A stretch of 64,000 bases of DNA from Diplonema papillatum (GCA_030068145.1 JAPJBO010000529.1:62001-126000); one strand, 5' to 3'; shown: positions 20,839 to 32,115, counted from the stretch's first letter. Notes: generated by a model from the sequence alone, not told the origin. Program-made: numbers and translations.

Positions 20839-23802
20839 AAGAAGCCCAAAAGAAGTCGGCATACCGCGGCTGGCGGGCGAAGTGCAAGCGGCATGCTGTG
20901 CCCATCCGGGGGGCGACGCTGCGGGAGGGCCACGGCGGCGGTCCGGTCCGGCGGCTGTCCGTGAGGTGCCGCCAGCTGCGGCGGCAGGTGGGACGCGACG
21001 GCCCGCTCCGCCAGCGTCGGCGGGAGCGCGTCTTTGCCGCCCGCGCTCGCGCGGTGCGGCGCGTGGTGGTGGTGCTGGTGGTGGCGGTGTCTTTGCACTT
21101 TGGCAGCCGCGCCCGGGCCTGCCGCCTCGCCGCCCTTCGAAGCCCGCTCAGCGGTCGGCGCGCACAGGCTGAGGAGGTCCACTTCGGCTTCAAGCGGCTC
21201 CGGTTTGTCGCACGACTTGGGCCCCGTATTGGACCAGTCCCGCAGGTTGTGCGTGAGCTCGTCGTCGCTGGTATGGAGGGGAAGCAACCCGTTGCGGGAC
21301 AGCACCACAGATGGCTGCAGGGAACCTTCATTCGCGCTGCCATCACGCCCCGTCCGGTTACCGGGCGGAGCGCCCGACTGCAGCATGTCGGTCGAGACTG
21401 CTGGCTTGCTTCGAGGTTCCTCGGCTGAGCCGCGGGACGGAGCCACAGCATCGGCGTCCGGCTTTGCCGAACGCCGCCTGCTGTGCCTGCGCTGGTCTCT
21501 CCACACGGTGCCTTCGGCGTCGAAAGAGGGGGCATGCACCATTGTTAGTGCTGCGTCCCCCCCGAGTCTATCGAAGCGAAGCCCCCCACCCTCAGGAGCC
21601 ACCAGACCATCCTGGCTGGACCGAGAAGCGGGTCCTTCCGAGGGCAGGCAGGTCAAGGCTGGCGGGGTCATTTTGCCCGACGCCTCAGATCTGCAGGGAG
21701 ACAGCACCGCGGCGGGCGGCGGGTGGGACGAAGACCTCATCTTGCTCTCGCAGCCCTTCGCCTTTGCTTTGCCGCCGCGCAGGAACGGCTGGAGGGCCAA
21801 GTCCCCAATCGCGCCGATCCCCGGCCGCGCCGTCACGCTGCGAGAGAGACAGCCGCCCGCAAACCCGGGTTCGTCCAGACAACTCGGTGGAGGAGGAGCG
21901 GCGTTGGGCAAGGGGCAGGATCCACCGGAATGCGCCATCCTTTGCTCCGCCGTTGTGGCATCGAGAGAAGATGGCCTGGTGTTCGCTGTCGAGAGGCAGG
22001 GTTCACTTGGGGGCGGGTCCCTGTTCTCTGTCGAGGGATCCAAAACGGTTCGCTGGCCGGAATTATCTACGGACAGCCAGGGTCTACCCGACGACGACAG
22101 TTTCCTATCTGACATTGACACTGTCGCGTCCTCCGATAGCTCAACCGCCCGCAACGGATGGCACGCTTCGTGAGGCCGGGCGACGGCACCGGTGGCTCCC
22201 GCCCCGGAAAGCTGCTTCCGCTTCTCTGCCAGCGCCGGTTCCCCCTGCCCGGTCGGTTGGCATGCGTTGTGCAGGCTGTGACTCGTCGTGTCGCCCTTCG
22301 GTGCTTCCGCGGTCGCTCGTCGGACCGGCTGGCACGACTCGTTCAGACTGAGCTTCGTCAAAGGCGGTCTCTGAGGCCGGTGGGAAGAGAACGCAGCCGC
22401 AGCCCTCTGCGCGTCCCTGTCAAACCTGCGCCCGCTCGCGCCGGAGACGCTGCGGAGCCCCGCGTGCGGGCCCTTGAACGGCGCCGCCAGCGGGAAGAAC
22501 GTCAGGTTGACCTCGCGGCGGAGGGCTTCCTTCTGCCCGTCGAACCACGCGTGGCGCAGCGCGTCCGCCGACGAAAGCCGCGTCCGCGGGTCCAAGTGCA
22601 GCATGCACTTGATGAAGTGCACGGCGGCCCTGCCGGCCGTGCCTCGCAGCCTGCGGTCGAGGGTGTCGGGCCGCGCCACCTTGGGCAGCACGTAGTGCGA
22701 GTACCGCGGGTTCGCGCTGAACAGCTGCGCCTGCGCCTCGCCCAGGTTGCCGAGGGTCCTTTGGATCAAGAACACCTGGTCGGCCTCCGAGTCCCCGGGG
22801 AACAACGGCTGCCCCGTGAACATTTCGCTCGTTATGCACCCCACCGCCCAGGTGTCCACTTTCTCGGTGTAGTGCGACGACCCGAGCAGCAGCTCCGGGC
22901 TCCGATACCACCGGGTGGCCACGTAATCCGTGTACTTGACATCGCATTTGCCGTTCTCCGCGTCCGCCTGCCGGGCGAAGCCGAAGTCGCACAGCTTGAG
23001 GCTCGCGTCCCGCGCGTTTATGAGCAGGTTTTCCGGCTTTATGTCGCGGTGCAGGATCCCCGCTGCGTGGCAGCTGCGGATGGCCCGCGTCAGCATGTAC
23101 GCGTACCGCCTCGCGAGGTCGGAAGGAAGGCCGCCCGGGGCCTCTTCGAGCGTCTCCAACAGATTCTTCCCGACGTACTCGAAAACCAGGTACAACCGGC
23201 CCTTCCGCCGGAAGGCTTCCTTCAAGTTGACGATGCCCGTGTGGTTCCGAAGCATCCTGTGTGCGGTGCGGGTGTCGATCACGTTTTCTGTACCAATACT
23301 TTCCGTTTCATTTACACGGGCAACACTCGTCCTGAAACATACATCTATGCTGAGTACCGTGTTTTAGTCAGGCCGTGGGCCTCTTTGAGGGTCTTGACTT
23401 CACTACTTGTCCCCGGTGGAGTCAAAAAAACGAGGTAGCCGGCTCTTCTACCGGAAGGCTTTCTTCAATACCGTGGACAAGTTTCTGCTGACGGACAAAC
23501 TCTTCGCCGGCGACCATCAGGCAAGATGCAGACGCGTTGTTTGTGCGTTTTTAGACTTAGTGTCTACTAGGCTTACGTACGTCTTAACCATGGTTCCGCG
23601 CAGAAGAATGTCACTACAAACAAAGGCTGGCATACTGGAGAACTCTGACTTCGCGCATTGTCGTTTTCCGGACCGCCTCGTCGTCCTCTGTTTCTTTGAA
23701 CTTTTTAACCGCAACGATTTCATCGGTCTCCCTGTTGCGGCACTTCAGGACGATGCCGTATGCGCCCTCGCCGACCGAGTCGAGGATTTCATACTTGTTC
23801 AT
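20811..23802 (-). CDS. CDKL-like serine/threonine protein kinase with long disordered tail
   Basis: Exon 1 is 23802-23636 (ATG at 23802). The intron 23635-23257 has GTATGC and CACACAG ends and joins in phase to exon 2 from 23256. The joined protein has the glycine loop GEGAYG (11-16), the VAIK-type Lys33, alpha-C Glu51, HRD catalytic Asp127, KPEN, DFG at 146-148, the activation motif TDY at 165-167 and [14 protein letters not shown] with this C-lobe is typical of CDKL kinases, relatives of CDKs and MAPKs linked to cilia in other organisms. From about residue 330 the tail is Ser/Pro/Arg-rich with a His run near its end. The open frame terminates at 20811 inside the inverted 28S fragment, but GCCGCG|GTATGC at 20864 would splice before it in phase 0, leaving an unseen last exon. 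Confidence 0.85.
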
Positions 23803-24086
23803 TGTGTCGACTGGACAACGACTGTTCGCGCCAGCGGTTCGCGAGACATGTCTACTTCCTTAAGCTCTCCTGCAATTTAGGCGGAATAGCTGTGATGCTG
23901 CCCGGATGTCGCTCCGGTATTGAGGTTGAGAATCAAGATGGTGAAGGGGAAGCATGGGAGATTGGGTCTTCAAACTCGTTAAGGAAGACCTCGGGGTTGG
24001 TCGTTTAATGTGCCGCCATAGAGAGACAGCCGAAGATGTCTGATGGCTTCCCCTTCGGAGACACTCGCCTGGAGCGCACATTTGTT

Positions 24087-24111
24087 CTACGTGAATGATA
24101 CATTCACGTAG
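24087..24111. repeat. Perfect 11-bp hairpin
   Basis: CTACGTGAATG, a 3-nt spacer ATA, then CATTCACGTAG. TTGTT precedes and GGCAACA follows, adding a weak extension of the stem. No adjacent gene end gives it an obvious role. Confidence 0.6.
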
Positions 24112-26289
24112 GGCAACAATATCTCGAGGCAGTCTCAGACCCAAAAAAATTTAACCCAACCACAATTTTTACACTACAAGCACACATCCACTACAGTACA
24201 CTCCACTTCCCATTACATCAGACATTACCTATACTTAACGCTGAACCATGTTTTAGTGGTTCAGGAGCAGGAGTCTCGTATTGAGCGCAGGTGCAAGCTT
24301 GCTCCGTATTTACCTGGGCTGGAGGCAGTGAAGGAGCAATGATTAAGATTTGAACGCATCTCCAACTCCTACCACCCATCGGTTGCAGGGACTGTTAACC
24401 CTCTTTTCAAAGTTCTTTGCATCTTTCCATCACTGGCTGCAGGGATCCCTGCACCAGCCGGGTAAAACCAACCGCCACGCAGGCGCGACGCAAACTGATA
24501 GGGTCCCTTCCATTGCAGAACGGAAGAAACAGAAACAACGGCAGTATTCTTGTCTTTACCGGCGACTTTTGCGCAGACCAGTTGCCCGACGGCGTTCTTT
24601 TTTGAACGGAGCTCGAAGAATTGGATTGCATAGCTAGTTGCTGATCCCGTTGCGGATGGTGTTTACTCAATTCTTCGTTCGTTCGTGCAGCTTTTGTTTA
24701 TTTTACCTTGGGAGGAGGAAGGCAAAGCTACAGAAAATCTCGTGAAGAGCATACAGTGATTCCAAAACACTCGTTTGGGACGTTGGTGTTACCCACTAGA
24801 CTAGGAGTCTACACATATTCTACAGTGTGGATATGTTGGCCATATAGTGCGTTGCTCAGGGTAGTCGAAGGCCTGACAATCACACTAATGCAACAAATTT
24901 ACAGCTGTTGGCCACGCCTGGCTACGATGCCGATGCCGGCCAGGGATGGCCAGCATGGCGTCAATCCAGGACAGGCTAGACAGATCTTGTCCTGCTGCCG
25001 AGGGCCAGCCACCTTGCATATGCCACGCTGACCCACCGCCCTGTCTGGGCTTCCGGGGGTGCTAGCTGCGGTCACAAGCGCTTTTGAATGCGTAGAGCGC
25101 AGTTGCAAGAATGGTCACAGAAACTTCTAATGCACCCTCTGAAAGGTCTCGAGACCGGGGGGTTGGCATACTATGCTCTACTAAAGAAATAGGGGAAAGC
25201 AAAGGGCCCGGTCGGTAAGGGGTTAAATGGCGAACCAGGGAAGGAACAAACCCGCACACAATGGCGTTTACGTGCAGGACGATCGCGACGGCCTGGAGCC
25301 ACACACAAAATTCTGCTGAAACAGGGAAAGATGGCGGCGGAAGTCGCACCAGTCGTCTCCCAGACGGCACTGGGCGTTTTTTTTATGCGGGAATCCGTGG
25401 GTAACGTTACGTTCGCTATATTCTCCTGCGAGCATACCGGAGAAACTAACTACTGCAGATGCTCTTCGAGTGTCAAAAAATTCTGCGGCCTAGCAGCCTT
25501 TGTACGATCAGGGGGTGCTGAGAATGCCCAGTCAGCTCAAGTATCGGTTGAGCTGAATTCTTCGCAAAAAAGCTGAAGGTGGGTCACGTTTTCACAATCA
25601 AGATAGGGTCTTTGATTATTTTGCCTTGGTTTGTCGCAGGCTAACACTGCGTTGAGGATTGAAGACTAAGAAATAGCGTACGACATGAACTTGAACAGGT
25701 GAGTTCCGCCGTAGTGCACACAACAAATGGAACGTGATCTACTACATTTTTCCCAACGGCAATTGTCAGCCGAAGGCGAACGATTCCTTTCGGGCAGGGT
25801 TTCTCTACCGGAGTTGGGTGGCTATTATGGTTACCGGACGATCACTTGGGTGGAGTAACGATGTATGCCCCCCGTCGCTATCCCGATGTTTTCGGGATAG
25901 TGAAGGGGTAGTAACCTTGTACAAGTGTTAAGTACTTGTCGGATATGGCGTGTGAAATGAATAGAATGCCAACGGTTCGCTCTGACCCTCCTCGGACATG
26001 GTGTGAGTCTGGCGGCTGCAAACTCCGCAACGTCTTAGTTTAGCGTGCCGGTGTAGGGTCGCGCCTCGACGACCAACAATGATTGGGCATGAGCAAGAAA
26101 AATGCTGGCAATCGAACACGGACAGGGGACCGAGAAGCCTTAACCGATTAAGACGTCTAAAGATCCAGGACACAGCCTGAGATTCAAGAGAGCATGTACC
26201 TAAGGTCTGCAGATGTAACCCCTGCGGTAATTTCTGAGCCAACTACCTTCGAGATTTTTGTGCTTGACAAAATTTGGATTTGACTAGTA

Positions 26290-26413
26290 CCTCGGTGACG
26301 TGGAATTGTCACCCCCAGATGTTGCTTGTAATTGTCACCGCTGGAGCAAGCATAGGGATACAAGTGCCCCCTCGGTGATTTGTTTGCTATTTGGGTATGC
26401 ACGTCACCCTAGG
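26290..26413. mobile_element. Candidate 124-bp MITE with TA target sites
   Basis: CCTCGGTGACGTG at the left faces CACGTCACCCTAGG at the right, an imperfect inverted terminus. TA lies immediately outside both ends (26288-26289 and 26414-26415). Further GTCACC/GGTGA motifs occur inside. Size and TA flanks fit a Tc1/mariner-type MITE, but TA is a weak criterion and only one copy is seen. Confidence 0.35.
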
Positions 26414-26820
26414 TAATAAATATATTTTCCTCGGAGCTGGAACGAGTCCATTGGGGTGGTGATTCTTGACGGTTGCATTTTCATTGGCACATGACCGATC
26501 CAGTTGTACTCCCTTCATGCCTTGCGAGCATGTGGTACGTCATTTAGAATGTTTGTTGTTGTTGCTGTGGATTTGTTAGTTTATGTCACTAGAGTGGAGT
26601 GCGATGTTAACCACTTGCGGACGAATTACCGTGAAAACTGACCGCAGTTAAACTGTTGACTGCGTCCGGTCGCACACTGGTCGCGGGTCAGTTTTTCCCA
26701 AGGGGAAGACGTGTAACAAGCTTTCGTGCTCACAACAAACGAAGAACCCGAGGAGCGACCGATGCATGCTACGCAACTGGGAACACAGTGAGCAGCGGTA
26801 ATAGTTTGTGCTAAGCTCCC

Positions 26821-26872
26821 GCAGGAAGAGGCAACAACGACACCCCCTAGTAACGGCGAGTGATCGGGGCGA
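26821..26872 (+). pseudogene. Degenerate 28S rRNA 5'-region fragment
   Basis: GCAGGAAGAGGCAACAACG followed by CCCCCTAGTAACGGCGAGTG and ATCGGGGCG follows the order of the conserved 28S 5' block (GGAAAAGAAACTAAC..., CCCTAGTAACGGCGAGTGA). Similarity fades on both sides, so it is a short relic and not a gene. Confidence 0.55.
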
Positions 26873-27645
26873 GTTGACCGATCCAATTTGTTTGGTTGAC
26901 AGAAAACGGTGTCGGAGAACAGCTTCACTCGGCGGTACTGTAGCGCCACGGACTTACAGGTCAAGGCTACCGATTCCCAAACCAACAAGGCGCGAGAGAT
27001 GATCAACCACAGGCGAGGATGTGGCACTGTGCTAGCTGGACGGAATATTTCTTCCACATCCCGTTCATGACCGAAGCAGCATCGGGTCCTCTCTTTTGTC
27101 TAGCCGACTTTTTTCCGTGTTTAAACATCTCGGCGTTCGAGCTGGTGCGGTCGGCAACACTTTCCAGTAAGCTGCCGGTCGTGTCAGCGCTCATCCTTAT
27201 TGCCAACTGCCGTACAGCACCTTTGTGGGACTTGAAACGGCTTTTCGGTGGACCACTCATTCCACGAAAAAGTGTCATTAAAAACGACCTTTTTTGGCTT
27301 TCTGCCGATGTTTGCCATCTGTAGGTGCGAAAATGGTCAGTTTCAAGATTTCGAGGACACGATTGAACCCGCCGAGGACAGGGCTTTCCGAATATCTGGT
27401 CGGATAAATTTTTTGACCGACCCCCTCCCAGGCCGGGTCTCCAAAAAATGGGGTCTGAAAATCGACTTTTTTTTTCTCGGCATGCAGGAACAAGTCAGAT
27501 TTGATGCTACAGAATTCTACGGGGTGCCGATACGGTTCCGTGGCAGAACTACGCGATTTCTCAAAAATTTGGCGGAAAATCCCAAAATTGTGCCTCCTCC
27601 TGGCGGAAACGACGAATTATTTTTTCGAGAAACAAAAACATCCAA

Positions 27646-27712
27646 AGTGGGACTCGAACCGGCGACCAAAAGAGTCATGGTTGAGTGCACTGACGGCTAT
27701 GCTACTTGTGCC
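27646..27712 (-). pseudogene. tRNA-like sequence
   Basis: On the minus strand an A-box-like AGCATAGCCGTCAGTGCA lies about 30 nt before a B-box GGTTCGAGTCC, near tRNA spacing. The T-stem pairs only partly, and the anticodon and acceptor stems do not close, so this is a decayed tRNA or the head of a tRNA-derived SINE. Confidence 0.45.
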
Positions 27713-27914
27713 AAAAATCCGAAAATATTTTTCTCTTCTTTCCTCGCGAACCACCAAAATGGTCGCTGTTCGATTCCTCGCGGCGTCGAGCGTTTTGGAG
27801 CTCGTAGTGCGTGTTCTGCTATAGTGGTGGGCCAAACCGCAGATTTCCTGACGGGTCACGCGAGCTTCCGGAAGGATGGTTCAAATACAGAAAATGAAAT
27901 CGCCCGCGTTTTTT

Positions 27915-27985
27915 TCGCCCGTGGTCTAACGGGTAGCACGCCCACTTGTGGTTCTGGGGGTACTTGGTTCGATTCCTGCGAGGAG
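27915..27985 (+). pseudogene. tRNA-like sequence (possible SINE head)
   Basis: TGGTCTAACGGGTAGCACG (A-box and D-arm like) at about 27922-27940 is followed 25-45 nt later by GGTTCGATTCC (B-box) at 27965-27975. The 5' CGCCCGTGG and 3' GCGAGGAG can pair only in part and the T-stem has mismatches. TGTTCGATTCC also occurs alone near 27769, so B-box-like motifs cluster here. Confidence 0.5.
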
Positions 27986-28292
27986 TGCTTTTTTGAGGAC
28001 CGAAAATCGGCCCAAAAACGTCTAAAGTGCCATCTGGGGGTCAGATTTTTGGCTATCTCGAGTTCCAAAAAGGTGCCGATATTTGCCGTGCATCCCAAAA
28101 AACTTCCCAAATTTTGCTCAAAATTTGAGCAAAACATGGCGGAAAAATGAGGAAGCAAAATCCAGGTATTATCCAGTCCAAAAACAATACAGTTTCATAA
28201 TTGTTGCAAGAAAAGCCGGGTTGGCTCGAATAGAGGCTATTCACATTGCATGTTCATAGGACCTCCAGTCTCGAAAAAAGTAGAGCAATTTA

Positions 28293-28635
28293 CCTTATAG
28301 CCAGCAGGTACAATTGAAATTCCCTAACAGCCAGCAAAAACAAATTTAATTCCCTTCGAGCCAGCAAAACAAATTCTAATCCCTTCGAGCCAGCAGAAAC
28401 AAATCTTTTTCCCTTCGAGCCAGCAAAACAAAGTTAATTCCCTTCGAGCCAGCAAAAACAAATTTATTTCCCTTCGAGCCAGCAAAACAAATTTAATTCC
28501 CTTCGAGCCATCAGAACAAATTTAATTCCCTTACAGCCAGCAAAAAACAAATTTAATTCCCTTCGAGCCAGCAAAACAAATTTAATTCCCTTCGAGCCAG
28601 CAAAAAACAAATTTAATTCCCTTACAGCCAGCAAC
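28293..28635. repeat. Tandem array of ~12 A/T-rich 29-31-bp units (left arm)
   Basis: The units read TT(CGA/ACA)GCCAGCAAAA then CAAATTTAATTCCC, with length variation in the A run. About twelve are contiguous from 28293 to 28635. There are no unique spacers between units. The reverse-complement version of the same unit occurs at 29835-29966. Confidence 0.85.
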
Positions 28636-29834
28636 AGCACTTTTTTTTGGAATTTTCACATTTTCCAGATGTAGGCCTATTTTGGCCATTTTTTGCCATT
28701 TTGGCCGATTTGCCTACAGTTTGGCCTATTTTGGCCTCTGTTGCGTGCGGGTTTAGACTTTGGCCATTGCCTCCAGATTTTGCTCATAATTTGCAAAGTG
28801 CATTTCCCCGACAACACCGAAGAAAACAATTTCCGACATTGCCGTTGACAGGCACTGGTCCCCTACAGCACTGATCACTCCCCAGGAGCAATCAGTATTC
28901 TTACTTCATCAATTCCAGCACCATAATCAAACTCACTGTATAATCAAGGCGCTTCCTTTTGATTCAGAAAGGATTCATGTCCGCGCGAACCCCCTACGGC
29001 ACTGTAAAATGTAGGGGGGCCCTACTCCTATTGCATGTTCGCGTGTTTCACAATAACCCGGTCGGTTCCTCCATATGTACAGGCTTGCTTTTGCACGCAT
29101 GTGTATCCTTTTTCAGGGTGTGCTTATCCCTTCCATCCCTTTGCTTAGTTCGTGAGCCATGATTGTTTCGTCAAAGGCATGCATCCTGGCAGGTATCCCC
29201 TTTTTTTTTTGGGAGGACAAAGCGGGAAGGGGGGGGTTAATATTGCATCATCCTGCGTAAAGTCATCTGCTCTACGATCAACAGAATTCGCTCTCTAAGT
29301 ACGGAGTCAAGTCTCGTCTGTATACGCGATGCGGTTTACCGAAGCCATCGAGCGCCACGGCCAGGGATGGATACGTTTACTCGCTGATCGATGCTACGGC
29401 AGTACAGCAAACCCACTATGCAGCCTGAGTTCAGCCCCGCGCACCTAGCGCTCACAAGGCAACCCATGATCACTTCGGTGTGAGGGATCAGTCCTGACCG
29501 AGCCTAATGCCTGCCGGGCGCCTGCTCCGTTGCGGTGTTTTGAAAACTAGGTAACTTTGTGCTCAGCGGTCCTACGAATCATGTTCCACGTCCTGTGATT
29601 CGTACTTTCAAACTTAATGCCATGAATCATGTTCTACCTCCTGTGATTCGTGTGACTTTTAACAATCTTGTCATTTCGCCCCCACTCCTTCCTAGAGCAG
29701 GACAGGTCCTGCTCTGTGGGCAACCAATGTTTTCTCACCCAGGCTGGTAGAACTGGTCATCCTGTCCAGGCGTCCGGACTGGTGGGACTGGTGTGGTCAA
29801 GCTGTCCAGGCTGGTGGACTGTTCTGGTCAAGTG
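28636..29834. other. Spacer between inverted arrays, no gene seen
   Basis: The left part is GGCC/TTTTGGCC-rich (28675-28740). Around 29574-29652 there is a two-copy repeat with GAATCATGTTC at the start and TGTGATTCGT at the end of each copy, an inverted pair within each. Around 29690-29830, CTGGTGGACTG/CTGGTCAAG motifs recur. 29240-29540 is more GC-rich and structured-looking, but I cannot name it. Confidence 0.4.
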
Positions 29835-29966
29835 CTATAAGGGAATTAAATTTGTTTTGCTGCTGGCTATAAGGGAATTAAATTTGTTTTGCTGGCTGTA
29901 AGGGAATGCAATTGTTTTTGCTGGCTGTTAGGGAATTAAATTTGTTTTGATGGCTCGAAGGGAAAT
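29835..29966. repeat. Inverted copy of the 29-31-bp array (right arm, ~4 units)
   Basis: TATAAGGGAATTAAATTTG, TTTTGCTGGCTGTAAGGGAA and similar units are the reverse complement of the left array. Left and right arms therefore face each other across about 1.2 kb, as in a foldback element or after an inversion within an array. Confidence 0.8.
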
Positions 29967-32115
29967 ACCCCAAAAAAGTAACGTGCTGAAATCAGTACGT
30001 TCAGCATGCTGAACGTAAGGCCTGGTCCAGAGCTCTGCAAAGTGGCAGGTATGGCATCCGTGAGAAAGTGCATGCAAAAACATGCGCATCGTGTGCTAAA
30101 TGTTGATTGGGCGCCAGAAGGCGGGTGGAGAGAGGCCAGCGAAGCGAACTTTCAGTTGCGCAATAGAATTTGTTTGTGATCGTGTGTGTGTGGGTGGTAT
30201 GTGAAGGAGCTTGCACGGTATCTGTCCGCCGCTTCGCGTAAATCAAACCCCAAACAATTCTCGTGTCTCTGCCACAAACGTCGTGACGACTCAGGACACT
30301 GGACTTGAAAAAAGGGCAGGGCAAGGTTGTTCAAACCTTACTTACCACCGTTTCATGTCAAGATTGGGAACAACTTGCGTGAGTTTCTTGAGGGACAATT
30401 CGCCAGTAGCTGACTGGCAGCAGAAGCAGTCGGAGGGGATTTCGCGGTTTGGTGGACTGGTTCGTGGTGGTTTCGGGTATGCGCTGTTGTCCACTCACAG
30501 ACGGATGCTTGCGGTAACCTAACCAGGCTTCCGCAACTAGAACTCTTCTTCCTTGTCCGCACTGATCCCCACCTTTTGCGAGATGCCTCTGATTCAGCTA
30601 GAGAGTTGTCGCCATTCCCAGGTCAGACACTCCTCATCACGTTCCCAAAATGTACCTGCAGCTTCTCTCGAGTGTCCCCCGTACTTTGTTTTGAGTAAAA
30701 AGCGGGCGGCTGCGGAAACTTGGCTGGATAGATAAGCGAGCATCCCACTCCTCAAATGACCGGCAGCGGCTGTGCTAGGAGCCTTCGCTGACTTCGCCGA
30801 ACGCGTCGTCGGATACCGAGAAAACCGGGACGGCACCAGAAAGAACTCGGGCCCGCCTGGGCTCTTTCTAGTGACGTTTCGGCAAAGGTTTGGGTCTGCC
30901 CGCAAATCCGGGAAAAAGACAGCCTGGAGTACGAGACGAGGGAACCCCCTTGATAATTATTATGACAGCCGCCGTTTTCTGAGAGATTCAGGTTTCAGGT
31001 TTCAGTACCGTTTGAAGCCTGTCCGAGCACGGCAGTGGACTAGGCCCGCATCTTGTCGTAACGACCCCACAGCTCCCTGTGAGCAATGAAGGTCGACAGC
31101 GGTGTCCTGGAGCCTTTACTTGAGGTAGCGCACGCCATCAAGCAGTAATTGTACTGCTGGCAGATTCCATGGATCGAAAGACAGTGTTCGGCTACGTTGT
31201 TGTGTGGGTCCAGCGGATCACAAATGCTAACTGGCGCTTTGCTGTGGTCAGGCGGCTTGGCCGCATCCACGTCACCGAGGACGATCGACTTCGTATTGAA
31301 ATCAAACTCTGAGCTGTAATGGCGTAAGTAGGTCTGTGTGGGGTTAATCGTTTGGGATAGAAAAATAATCTGTGGCGATCATCCGCATAATGTGTAGTGG
31401 AATCGAGTTCAGGTCACGACGTACGAACCGGCACAAACCCAGGGAATTTCTGAGGAAGGGCCGAAAAGAATGGTCGTGGGTACCACGGTAGGCTGTTCCG
31501 GGTCTGTGTCGCAGGAGTTATCTTCCTTTTCTTCGAAGAAATTGGCCACGCTTTATCGGAAGAAGGAATGTGTGAATGCAACGCTCACCGACCGCAGCTG
31601 TTGAAGATCTACGCGCTGAACTTAAACGCACACGCAGCGCAGGAAAAGAAAGCAACAACGGCGAGTGAACAGGGCAGAGCCCAGGCCTGACCCGGTTTGC
31701 TGCGGATATCCGGTATCCATTCGAAACGGTTTTAGCGGGGACGTTCTGAGAGAAGTGACACCATAGCACACCCGGTCGTCCTGCACGGTGTCTTTCGCGC
31801 TTTCCGACATCGAGAGGAGAGTCATGCGTGATAGAGCAAGAAATGTGAAAACGGGTTTTTGCCTAGAGGCTTTTCGTGTTATTCTGCAGATGCTTTGGGC
31901 TATCTTTGTGTCTATGCTTTCAGTTGTCTTCTTAACCATGGTTAAGTGCGCAAATGGTGTCAGCCGAAGCTGGTAAAGCTTCGGCGCCGCCCACGGTATG
32001 TTTGTTTAGCATTGAGTTCTTTTAAGTACATGAACCACATGGATTAGCATGCACTACTGTTTAGCAGCGGCTGCCAAACATCCCGTGACACCGCGCGAGG
32101 TGGTAGAACGCTCGT
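29967..32115. other. Gene-poor region left of the nucleotidyltransferase gene
   Basis: It contains a 28S relic (31611-31690), a short repeat shared with 56443-56492 (31367-31412) and an ACGTTCAGCATGCTGAACGT palindrome at 29996-30015. No frame carries a recognisable domain. Confidence 0.4.
31611..31690 (+). pseudogene. Degenerate 28S rRNA 5'-end fragment
   Basis: GCGCTGAACTTAAACGCA, GCAGGAAAAGAAAGCAAC and ACGGCGAGTGAACAGGGCAG, then AGCCCAG, occur in the order of the start of eukaryotic 28S rRNA (GCTGAA(C/T)TTAAGCATA..., GGAGGAAAAGAAACTAAC, GGCGAGTGAACAGGGAAGAGCCCAG). The ATTCCCCTAGT block between is deleted. Sequence to either side is unrelated, so it is a truncated relic. Confidence 0.65.

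Larger units (their letters stand above)
23803..28292. other. Gene-poor region with relics and small elements
   Basis: No supported protein gene. It contains a perfect 11-bp hairpin (24087-24111), a small TIR element (26290-26413), a degenerate 28S 5' fragment (26821-26872) and tRNA-like segments (27.65-27.99 kb). A plus-strand frame of about 300 codons covers 27248-28150, but it is Phe/Lys/Arg-rich, spans the tRNA-like segments and lacks any domain, so I do not call it a gene. Confidence 0.45.

Noticed and set aside
22158-23438. Plus-strand frame opposite the kinase
   Set aside because: Arg/Gly/Val-rich antisense of the kinase core, without any motif.
27248-28150. 300-codon plus-strand open frame
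   Set aside because: It crosses the tRNA-like segments, has a poor amino-acid composition for a globular protein and shows no domain. It is probably a chance opening in T/A-rich repeat DNA.
28293-28635. CRISPR-like regular repeats
   Set aside because: Units are contiguous without unique spacers, vary in length and lie in spliced eukaryotic DNA. This is a tandem satellite, not a CRISPR array.
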